From assembly GCA_958299035.1 (NCBI GenBank), contig CATQJL010000305.1:33679733-33743732 (forward strand): 64,000 nucleotides of DNA, in the 5' to 3' direction. Positions 12,935 to 23,040 of this stretch are shown here, in pieces. Origin of the DNA: Cylicocyclus nassatus. Taxonomy: Eukaryota > Nematoda > Chromadorea > Rhabditida > Strongylidae. The first letter of the stretch is position 1; each line of letters begins with the position of its first letter. The notes beneath the pieces are model-generated. The model was not told the origin of the DNA. It did not search any database and saw only the letters and a program-made list of their open reading frames with translations. A program made the translations under genes and the position numbers.

Positions 12935-14408
12935 GGCGGCGGCCCAGGAGTTCCCAAAGCCTCGCCGCCTTTCCTTGCAGGGGTAATTAGCACCTCCAAG
13001 GGGCCTTCGCACCTTTTAGACGGCTCCGCCCACTTGCTCCGCCCACTAGCTAATCTTATTCCGAGTTGTGCAGACTTGGAGAATAGTCCCAATGTGTTCT
13101 GCTAAATGGATGAATAATGAGGGATGGAAGGTGACAAATGAGAAGTTATAAAGTCTATTTGTGGGCATCGCTATGTCGGAAGCAAAGATACTTCCATTTT
13201 CTCGATTTTCAGCCAGAGTATATAGGACCTCTGATGTGAAAACATATCCATTGAGCAAGTTGCACAAGTGCAATTTTTGCAATTTTTTATGAAGTTTCTA
13301 ATTTTTTTCGGATTTTTCGGAAAGTTGATTTTTTAGTTTTTTGGCTACAAATTCGCGTCGATCAAAGTTATGCAACTTTTCAAAACACTACCTTATAGAG
13401 CTTGCTGCGCTCTATAGAAAAACGACAGAATCTATCCAGAATAAGCGAAATTTGACATATTGCGCTTTAGAACAGATTTGAAGCTAGATCTCTACTTATC
13501 AACCGAATAATTTGAGCTTCTCATCATTTTCAACAACTTTTTCAAAGAATTTGCGTTTTCAGAACTAAAATTTCCCCTTTTTTCGAATTCATGTTTTGGT
13601 GCTTTTTAAGATAATGAATGATAAGAAAGATCTTTTTTGAAAAGATTTGTTGATACTTTTGCAACTAATTTACTAAATAGCCGCTGAAATTTTGTAAATT
13701 TTCAGTTAGCATGTCAAAATGATTCTGACCTACTATATAGGTCAATGCAAAAGTTCTCGCCTAAATCAAAGAAAATTCAATCACTTACTAAGATTTGAAC
13801 CTAAGTTCATGGCTTCTTCAGCAAAAGAAGTGGGGTTTGCCCTTCAAAATAGTTATCCCAATCTTTTTGTGGGCACCTCAGAGAAACAAGTTCTCAAAGA
13901 TTGCCCTGCAAATTTCGTATTGAGTCTAGTTGTAAATAGTGCCAAAGTGGTAGTATCAAAATGGCGATAGTTACCCTCAAGAACTTTGAAACGTTCATAG
14001 CAATGCCTCGTACGTTTGGCAAGCTTTAATTTATGGTAATGCAAAAACAAAAACTGTGAAGAATCTTTTGTAGTGAAAATCAACTTATCAACGCATTTTT
14101 TTCACAAAACATTTTCGAACCAAAAATATACTCACTGTTTACCTAGAGAACTGTAAGGTTTTTTTGAGTTTTAAAGTGTCTTTGCTTAAAGTGCAATAAC
14201 GAGAAGATTATCCTCGCAAGATGACGATTTTTCGTGGGTTTTCGTTGCATGCCTATGCCATTCCCTCAGCTCGCAGCCTTCGAATGAGCCCAATGAAGGA
14301 GTAGGAGCGGGGGCGGGGTTTGACCTCTGTTGCGCGAAGGTGCGAGGAGGCTTCTGGAGTGTGAATGCTGGTGCGAACGGAGGTGCTAGGAACTCCTGCG
14401 TCCCTTCC
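12935..14408. mobile_element. MULE-like DNA transposon (non-autonomous), 1474 bp
   Basis: Flanked by a perfect 10-bp direct repeat TATAATGTGG (12925-12934 and 14409-14418). Copy A has the uninterrupted site once (about 3480-3489). The termini are imperfect inverted repeats sharing CAGGAGTTCC (left GGCGGCGGCCCAGGAGTTCC, right GGAACTCCTGCG...TTCC). A 9-10 bp duplication is characteristic of Mutator-like elements. Only short frames are present, so it depends on a transposase elsewhere. Its relative in copy A is longer and lies at a different position. Confidence 0.78.
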
Positions 14409-17400
14409 TATAATGTGGAATCACAGAGCAGCTGCTACTTTTCACCGATGACTTTGCCAAAATATAGAATTTCGCGAAATCCATCTTTTAACTAAATACA
14501 AAAAATCGCAAAGAATTTTGAGGATATGATACTTTAGGGCTAAACATAATGGAAGCAAAAGGAGTTTCAGAATAATGAAATGCTCAATAAGCCTTTGCTC
14601 AGGTGTCCATCGCTAGACTATCATCTTCTAAATTCCATTTGTCTGATTTCAAGTCTGCTCAACAATGTCGGATTTGATCTTCAGATCTCTATTTCATATG
14701 TATTGTGTTTGTAGGAAGTTGAAAGGTCTTGAAGGGAAATGCAAACCCTAGAGATTCTACAAGCGTGATACCGAATCAGAATTGGCCTTGTACAGCCGAC
14801 TTCATATGTTTAATTTTAAGGATGATAAAGCCTCTTGGATATGCAAAAGCAATGGATAATTTGAATCTTGCCAAAATATAAAGCGTCTAATTACATTTCC
14901 CCCTGCTCCTTGGCCAGGATGTACATGCATACAAACCTTATTAGACTTTTGAACACTATGATCTTTTGTGTTGCGAGCTTTTTAAGCTTGACGCATATGT
15001 AATGTAAGCATCTAAGGCAGCCTAGTTTTATATTCAATTGTAGAATAAGAACTTTGAAAGGTTTCATGCGACTATTGCGAAAGAAGAAATATAGGGCACC
15101 TCCTTAATATGTAAAGTTATGTAAGATAGACTGTAATTGCAAAAAAGCATTTTGAAAACGTCGATCTGCTTTTTCTAAGTCTCACCGTTGAGTATTGTTT
15201 ATCTGCACTAAAGAATAACAATGGCAAATTGCTGCAATATCTGCCGCATTACGCCCTGCGTTTCCTTAATGTATCAAATCAACTAAGCAAAGATTTACTT
15301 ATAAAAACGGTTTGGCACGTTTGGTCTCATTTTGCTGTTCAGTATGTGCACTCTGATATGCATTTCTCATGGATAGGCGGTAATCTTTTCGAAACTCGCG
15401 AGTTTAAAACTCCACGTTTACTCAGAGATAAGTCTGAGTCGTTTTTGAAACTCAGAGATATGCTTATTGAAACGCTGAGTTTCGCTCTCAAGGCTCCAAG
15501 TTTTAACTCTCAAGCTCGGAATTTCGCTGTTTGAGGAGCTGTTAGCACTTTGTTGCAAAAGCGACCTCAAAGTTGGTACTCGAACTTGTTCGGTCTAGCG
15601 CAATCATCTCATCACTAAACCGCTGGGCCATAACAACACCTCAAACTCAAATATGTTTTGCCGTAATGTGCTCATTGAATTAACACAAAGCATGTCCAAA
15701 CATGTTATATCAAAGCCCACTCATTTTCATTTCTGTTGAGAAGTGGTGGTTTATCGCACGGATTGTTCTTTTGCGCGGCTGAAAGCTTCAAATAATGAAG
15801 AGAGCGGATGGCATATGCAATGGCACGGATGGACTATTAGGGTCTGCGACAGATCAAACTCTCCGTGCAAAAACTTGCCCTTATTATATGGTCTGATTCA
15901 CTTACAGTATACCTATACCTACCGTAATCGCCAAAAAGACATCAGAGTACGGAGCATATAGACTGTCCGTGATCAGCACCCCGAGTAACCCCAACTGTCG
16001 AAGTTTTGGTCAGTTTTATTTTTTCTCACTTCTACCGTATATGGTTACCGTAACTCCGCTATATGGATCAGCAGCCAGAAATGCATACCATATTTGTTAC
16101 CAGCGCCCCGAGTAACCTCCCGGCATTAGTTTTGTCAACGACTTTCTTCTGTCTACCCTAAACCTACTGTAGGCCGGCTGTATGATTACATGGCAAGCAA
16201 TGGGTACCCTATTCGTGATCAGCGTATCGAATACCCCCCCCCCTGGGCCAACACTTTAGAAAATTGTAAAATTGTATAGATCGCAGTGCACCACGATACC
16301 GCAATCATGCCTGCTGAAGATATTACGACCAAAATGTACTCGAATGACTTTTTAGCTGCCCCTCCTCTTTTGTGCACTACCTCTCTTTCTTTGTCCAAAC
16401 TCAGAGTTACCTCTGAGTTCCACGATAGACTGGAACGCGAATCAAACTCAGTGTTATCGCAGAGCTTAGCTGCGCGTTTGGTGGCGCTGTATTATATGCA
16501 GAATGACTTGGACAATGTTGGGCTACATGGAATAAACCATCGCTTAGTATCCTGCCATGTAATCGCTTTCCAAATTTGCTTTGCTTAATCATCTGTTTAG
16601 GGGCTCAAGAAGGTGTGTGTTACCACAAAGGTAACACACAATCAGAGTTAGCTGTGAGTTATAACTCTGAGCTTTGACAGCTTTACTACCAACCATGATA
16701 TCTTGTTCTTGTCTCGTCGTTAACATGACTCCATCAACATAAGTATAGATAATTGCAGACAAAATTCTAACAAGAATTGCTAGCATCAAAATGTTTTGGA
16801 AAGCTATCGTGGTAATGCAATGTTCAATGTTTTTAAGCTCTCAGTAATCTCGATCTTCCCTTTCAGGTCATAGTCGCTTGCCTCGCCGAATTATCCACGG
16901 GATACTGGAGGGGACACAATATCTATGAGATGTTGAATATTCCCCGACCATACCCGCCCCGACCAAACCCGCGATGAAGAGACCCCGGTTTCGATGGAAG
17001 CTGGAAGTTTTGATGGAAGATTCTGAACAACTTAGTAGTTTGCAGTTGTAACTATTAATTTTTCAGACATTGAAAGGCTTTGACAAATTTCTGTTTTTTG
17101 TTATTTTGTTTAGAGAATACTTGAAAACACTATTTTTCTTTAGTGATGAATAACGTATGAGTAGAAGCATCAAAGCTCGTGATGGTACATTAAGTATAGT
17201 AAAAACTCTGTGCAAAAATGTTCAATGTAAATGCAGCAAAAAGACAATATATAAAAGCAATCTGTTCGACAAAGCGTCTGGGAGACAAAAAAAGGTAATG
17301 AACGGCATCAATAATTGTCTTTGGGGCCGGGTCCGGTTACATGGCGGTTACATCACGCGATTTCATCGCCAATCTCAACAAGACAACTGTTACGAGTTCA

Positions 17401-19925
17401 TTGCATACCGATCATCTTGCATTTCGGTTGGGATGGTTACCTCAAAGAAAAGTCACAAATTTTCCCTCTTTCACATAAATTTTTTACTTTCCTGGAATAA
17501 ATTTCATCTACATTCCAAACCCTACAAAATGATTCCTAAGTCGCCTCAAACCCCCTCCTTCCCGCTCAGTTACAGCCCCTTCGAATATCATCGCATTTGT
17601 TTGATGCTTTTTTGTTTCATATTGTTCCGTTCCTCTTCATTTATTTTCTCTTCTAACATCTCATTGCGGATATCGTACTTTCATTGTGAAATCAAAGGGG
17701 ATTTCGTTTTTTTGCAATTTTGAGAAGCCACCTCGTGCCGACTCCTGATTACCAAAATTCAACCGAAAATGCATGCTCCGTTCTTGCGCACAACCTTCTG
17801 CCATCTTGCTATCAGATTTTCATCTCCTTTCTTCAAAACTCAGCTGGTCTGGTTCCAGGTAGTCGTCTAACTACTGGCTGAGATCGTCTACAGAATTAAA
17901 TCTAGTGCCGTTCATATGATTTGCGATCGAACGAAAAAGATAATAATTTGCTAGAGCAAGATCTTAGGAGTACACTGGGTGGTAGTGTATGTACAATCTT
18001 TTCAAGTCTTGCGGGACAGTTATGACGACGTTTGCCGTATGCAGCCATATTTTGTCGTGCGGATAAACTTACTTGACCTGTTTATTACGCTTTTTTTCGC
18101 AGTAGACATCCGTTTAGATATTGCAGTAAAGTTGAGTGAGTTGTTCTTAACTAATTTTTTGTGTAGAACCTCCTGCCCGTCCTGCAAAAAGTCTTGTTCA
18201 GAGGACACCCTGTAGATTCTTGGTTTCTTCGGAGCAATTCAGTCTTTTTGTCTCATATTGACGGAAAGAGCGCAACATTGTATATTATTCAGCAAGAAAA
18301 ATCTGCGCAAGATGTCTTTTCAAAGAAAATATGAGCAGATGCCGGCAATGATTCTTTTTGCCTCTTAAGAAATTTATCTTTGCAAGTTGAGGGATTAAAG
18401 CGGATCAGCTTATCATAAAAACTAACTACTTATTTGGAAAAGATGATCATCGCTTATTCTAATATGCGCACTTTGGTGTAATTCGACTGCCTATTAGGGA
18501 AATAAGGACTAGAAGGAAAACAATACGAACTTATGGAACCCAATTCTTATATATAAAGCTGAATATCTGTTTGTATGTCTGTCTGTATGTCTGTATGTCT
18601 GTACGTATGTTCCGAATAGAAAATTCCATTTGTGAACCGATCCGGACCAAACTTGGCACACATACACTTCGGGGCCCCGGCGGGCGTCATAGGCTACTTT
18701 TCGTCATCGATGGATATCAATTTTTTTTAATCGATTTTTTTTTGCAGAGTTCACCTACGACGCTGGGAGTTCGCACAGGGGGGTAACTGAGCATGAGGAT
18801 TCCGAATACAATTTTAGTTTTCAGAATTATCGATTACTTTTATCGATTTTATTGATTTTTTGTAAAGTTTAAGCTGCGGGGCTGGGAGTTTGCACAGGGG
18901 GGTAACAATCGAGCATGCTGATTACGAATACAATATTAGTTTTTGGTATTATCTATTACTTTTACCAATTTTATTGTTTTTTCAAAAAGTTCGATTTACG
19001 GGGCTGGGAGTTGGCACAGGGGGGTAAGTGGGCATGCTGATTTCGAAAACAACACAGGGAACGGGAAATGAAGTGTAGAAGTGGGCACATGGAAAGGTTG
19101 TAGAGGGATAGGGATGGATATTTATCACACTGTTTTGACAGGGCCTGGCGGAGCCGGGTAAGCCAGCTAGTATCTAACGAATACTTCACAAGCAGGAAAA
19201 AAATTAAATGCATTTATACATGGCATACCATCCATCCAAATCTCCAGTTTCCATGTAATCTTCTTGAAAGATCAATTTTTGCCAAGATCCTCATACTCCT
19301 CATTTATAATATTTAGAAGGTGCATTGGGCATCCCTCTTGAAGGATGTTTGGCTAGGTGTTCAGCGTCTTTGCAGGTATGTATAGATAGGTGTAATTGAT
19401 AGGTGATTACCAAACTTAGTCTCACATACATCTCTTTCATATTTGGCACAACCAAAATATTTGAGATAAAGCATATTTAGTGCAATCAAGATGATAGGAG
19501 CTCGAATTTGCTGTTGAACTCGCATCTTGCTACTGCCGAGGGCGTTTCCGCATTTTAAAAAACTCTGCGAAAGACTTGGTTGATTTTTCATCTGTCTTCA
19601 CCCCCAAAATTTCGAAAGGAAGAAGTCGGGCATATACCGAAATATTGCCTTTGGTCATTTTTGGCTCTAATGTACAAAATACTCTATTCTGCAATGCAAT
19701 CCTCTGTTGAATTTTCCTGACCCTCTCGAGACTAAGCATTAGGTTGGACCAAAAGTTCGTGCACCTTCTTCAAACAATCGTAGCCTCAACGATTCCTTCC
19801 TCGATTTGTAGCCGTCCAAAAATTTAATAAGTGCACTTGAACGTCTAATTTGAAGAGTATGTGCTTGAACAATTGAGCAATCCACAGAAAGTTTTTAATC
19901 AAAGATTCGATATTTTGCAGATTTC
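14409..19925. repeat. Paralogous segment, copy B (main block)
   Basis: Collinear with 3481-9312. It is interrupted by the Helitron-like element at 18545-19170. The 188-codon frame at 17157-17723 exists only because B lost sequence relative to A, and I do not regard it as a gene. Confidence 0.85.
18545..19170. mobile_element. Helitron-like non-autonomous element, short copy
   Basis: Starts TCTTATATATAAAGCTGAAT and ends GTAAGCCAGCTAG followed by T. A possible subterminal stem (CTGGC...GCCAG) precedes the terminal CTAG. Inside are a TGTCTG microsatellite, the CGGACCAAACTTGGCACACA block and about four 115-bp units with GGCTGGGAGTT. The empty site is intact in copy A (GGAACCCAATATCTAACG, 8561-8578). 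The filled site joins with one extra T at the left edge and no target duplication, as expected for rolling-circle transposons. Confidence 0.78.
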
Positions 19926-20045
19926 TCGAGCTTCTCAAACTTTCCAGATTTTGGCTTCAAACTCTAATGGGTCAAGCTTTATGTAAAAAAACTTGTCTGG
20001 AAACCACCTTGTAGAGCTTGCTTTGCTCTATCGAACGGTACCTTA
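19926..20045. repeat. End of copy B with conserved hairpin motif
   Basis: Matches 11281-11390. It contains CAGATTTTGGCTTCAAA, then TTGTAGAGCTTGCTTTGC at 20009-20026 and TCTATCGAA, a block that also recurs in the MITEs at 36-38 kb. Confidence 0.7.
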
Positions 20046-20145
20046 GAATATAGGGATATATGACTCAAAAAGCTATGAATGAAGTCGAAAAGCATAATGA
20101 GACAACTTAATAGTAATCTACGGTTGCTCCCACGTTGAAAGCAAA

Positions 20146-20364
20146 ATGATCTTGAAGGCAGCAGCTCGCCAAAATCGAACATCCCGAGATTTTGACATGG
20201 AAGGTTGCTTGCACCCCAACGTGAGAAAGAGCAGGTCCGAGCGCACAGCGCACACTCGTCCAAATTTAAAATGGGAGGCCTTGGGAATAGTGATTTTTGC
20301 CATCTTCGCGCTCTTCAAGGTGGATCTTCAGAATCATCGCCTTGAATTACCCCAGGTTAAACTT
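20146..20364 (+). CDS. Candidate exon of an unrecognised membrane protein
   Basis: An open frame from ATG 20146 encodes a basic, Arg/Ser-rich start (about 42 residues) and then a good single membrane segment, LGIVIFAIFALF, preceded by RPNLKWEA. A possible donor (CCCCAG/GTTAAA) follows at about 20359. The layout would suit a type II membrane protein. No family was recognised, and no partner exon joins in phase, so it may be a relic or chance. Confidence 0.25.
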
Positions 20365-20526
20365 CAAGTCGAGAATCTGCCGAGTCACTGTCTTTAAGGT
20401 ATTCATACGAGTACAAGGGTTGAGTGGTCGGTATATCGATCAATCACAGATAGGTCTGCCGAAGAAAGCCCAAAACATTATAAGCACAGCATTTTTCGAA
20501 GCATTATCATTTTACATTTCGAGTAA

Positions 20527-20795
20527 TCGGTTGATATTTTCCTTATAGTTCTTTCAGGAACAGACTCTCGGACCATCGGTAGATGCCGAATCGTAGTTAT
20601 TAATACGTACAGCGGAAACCACATTGAAATGCGCTTGCGTCGACATTATGCTACTTATGCAGATCCTCACCCGTCGGCCAGTTCTATGACGAAGGTAGGC
20701 AAGTGCCGAAAAGACCGCTGCCATTTGCGTTATTTCAGTTTTCGATTTTGTGATCCACACAAAGTTCTCACCAGTCTCGTCTTAGTTAAAATATG
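20527..20795 (+). CDS. Candidate exon, unrecognised
   Basis: About 88 codons are open without a leading ATG. A consensus acceptor TTCTTTCAG ends at 20559, and GTAGGC at about 20694 could be a donor; the frame is also open through it to TGA. The predicted peptide contains GRCRIVVINTYSGNHIEMRL and a Cys/Arg-rich tail. No domain is known to me. It lies between the paralogous segment and a MITE, 2.2 kb upstream of glt. Confidence 0.25.
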
Positions 20796-20933
20796 AATCT
20801 TGCTGCATTGCTTCTATAAATTTTTAGGGAATATTGGATGTTCTACGTCAATCGTTGAAGTCTACAAATTTTTCTTTTTTCCTAATTTTCTGCCACTTAA
20901 AGCAAATTTAAATTTGTTGCAAACATCTATATA

Positions 20934-21916
20934 TTAGGCCATTTCAAAAGTTCGCTCGCAAGGTACGAAAAATCATAACTTTCTTTCTTCTCGATAGATT
21001 TTTTTAGCATTATTTTTGTTTAGATAAAACCATGCTCTGAAAGCAGTACCTATGCCATTAACTAGTTTGAGAAAATTTGAAAGATAGAAGGAATTGAACG
21101 AAGCTGCTCGTAATTGGCATTTTCCAAGCAGGGTCACGAAAAATTCTGGAAGTGTTTTTGTCCGATAGTGAAAATTATGCTTATTACTATAGTTTCTTTT
21201 CCATGAACTGGAACGGGAAAGATCGAGAGTTAGAAGCAAATGAAGAGAATTAGTTTGGATTTGCAATTATTGAGCATGCCCAAAAAGCCTGGAAAAGTCA
21301 CGGCGAAAGCCGAAAAAATCGTAAACATACGTTTTTTGGCCTGCTCTGTTTAGAGGCTGCTTCATGACGAAGGCGCAATACCTTTGGGCGCAATCGCGGC
21401 TATTTAGCCGCACAGCGCATGAGGCGCAGGATTTACAACGGTGAGAATACGCGCGCGCCGCGTTCGCGCTCGCTCAACTGATACTGCTTCTGCGCCTTCG
21501 TCATGCAGCAGCCTTTAGCTAAGTGGAGTTCGAACCGATCGAGCAGGTTGATTTTCGTAAAAAACTAGCAGGGCATTTTAGTAAAAAAAATCATAACTTT
21601 TGAAAGGAACATTTGCTCAGCAAGATTTTTCCCTAGTTAAAAAGATGTGATCATGACACATATGCTTGTGCTTGTTTCGTATTTCTTGTAAGGTTTGTGG
21701 ATTTTTGGTAAGATTTTCTAAAATTAAAAAAATTTGAGCGATCTTATATTTGCATTTTTAACACTGCACTTGTGGATAGTGAGATGCATTTAAGCTATAC
21801 TTTGAAACTGCATGGCATCTGCATTTTGAAAAAATTTATCCCATGCAAATGCAAGCAAACAGCAGTGAATTACGATTTTTTAGAGAATAATGGAACGAAC
21901 TTTTGAAATGACCTAA
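20934..21916. mobile_element. Mariner-type MITE, 983 bp, with nested MITE
   Basis: Termini TTAGGCCATTTCAAAAGTTC and GAACTTTTGAAATGACCTAA are inverted repeats flanked by TA on both sides (20932-20933, 21917-21918). No transposase is present. The element is interrupted by a second MITE at 21354-21514. Confidence 0.82.
21354..21514. mobile_element. MITE nested in the mariner-type element, 161 bp
   Basis: Perfect-looking inverted ends AGGCTGC and GCAGCCT extend to CATGACGAAGGCGCA / TGCGCCTTCGTCATG. Flanking TTAG at 21350-21353 and 21515-21518 looks like a short target duplication. The GC-rich core includes GCGCGCGCCGCG. Confidence 0.8.
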
Positions 21917-21918
21917 TA

Positions 21919-22992
21919 TATACGCTCATCTTTCTCATGATAGTTTTTGGAGCTTACTTAGTAATAATTCTGATCGACTTCCAACCGAAATTTGAACCAA
22001 GAGAAACATCTGCTTACCCTAATCGCTTTTACTGAAACTCTCAAAACTATTTTTTTCAATTCATGATATACACTTTCAAAAAATCACTCAGAATGTATAG
22101 TTCAAAGATAAGGATACATGCACTTTGGTGGTGTACAAAGCAAAAATGGGTTCGCAAGCTTAGAGGAAGAAAAAACACTCAAGTTGCATTTACCATTTTG
22201 TTAGTGGTAATTTTGGTAAATTTTGGTAATTTTGGTCAATAATGCTATGCGTTTAATAATATTTTTAGAAATCGGAGTACGTTTTGATTTTTTGCCCACA
22301 CTTTCTGACTACGAAAAATATGTGCTAATCGGATGTTGCTGATAATAAAGATATTTACAATTTTAGTTCGAAGTTTCGCTCAAAATAAAGTCTGTAATAA
22401 GTTTGATAGAATACGACAGCTTTGATATATGATACGGTTTTTGACGATTTTAAACAAACTTTCCATAAGTTCCAGTGCATGACTTAGGGACAACCTCACA
22501 TCTTCAAACAATTCGATAATTTGGTCTGCTTTTCACAAAAAAAGAATCGAAAACTGAAAACAAAAAAATTCGCCAAGACAACGTCAAAGCAGAATTAATT
22601 CATTTCGGTCGTACGAACTTAAAAATGGGGTGCTATCATAGATGGTGTTCGTGTTTTGGCTGCATAAACAAAAGGTGCAAATCGAATTTTTTAAATCAGA
22701 TTTAATGAGTAAGCTAAATATCAACTCCAAAAGTAACCATAACCTGGAACCTTTGACCTGGCTGAGGCTAGGTTAAAAACTGAATTCTACCAAATTCTTG
22801 CGCTCGAAAATTATTATATCATGACTAAACTTCCGAAAGCAATCTAGACATTCTCATCGCCAAATCACATACACGGAAATCACACTGTCGTTATTAAACT
22901 GTTGTTCGCTAAACATTTGTCAACTGCCACTTTCGGCACTTCTTCGATTGCCTGTCAGTTTCTCTCAAATATTTACTCACAATCAGTATACT
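21919..22992. other. Upstream region of glt; nothing certain
   Basis: AT-rich with short TTTTGGTAA direct repeats near 22200-22240. A promoter is expected in or near this stretch if transcription starts close to the first exon, but I see no defined TATA or initiator. Confidence 0.4.
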
Positions 22993-23040
22993 AATTTATT
23001 GCAGAGTTCAAGCCTTTGCACTGGGTGAAGTCGACTAGCC
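22993..23040 (+). other. Probable 3' splice/trans-splice acceptor and 5' UTR of glt
   Basis: An AT-rich tract ending in TTTATTGCAG (AG at 23003-23004) lies 36 nt before the glt ATG. An acceptor just upstream of the start codon with no obvious donor is typical of spliced-leader addition in nematodes. It could equally be the acceptor of an unseen 5' UTR intron. The ATG at 23041 opens the frame directly before the first membrane segment and is the natural start. Confidence 0.5.

Noticed and set aside
17157..17723. 188-codon frame in copy B
   Set aside because: The paralogous copy A breaks it by an 880-bp difference and shifts. No domain, no codon conservation.
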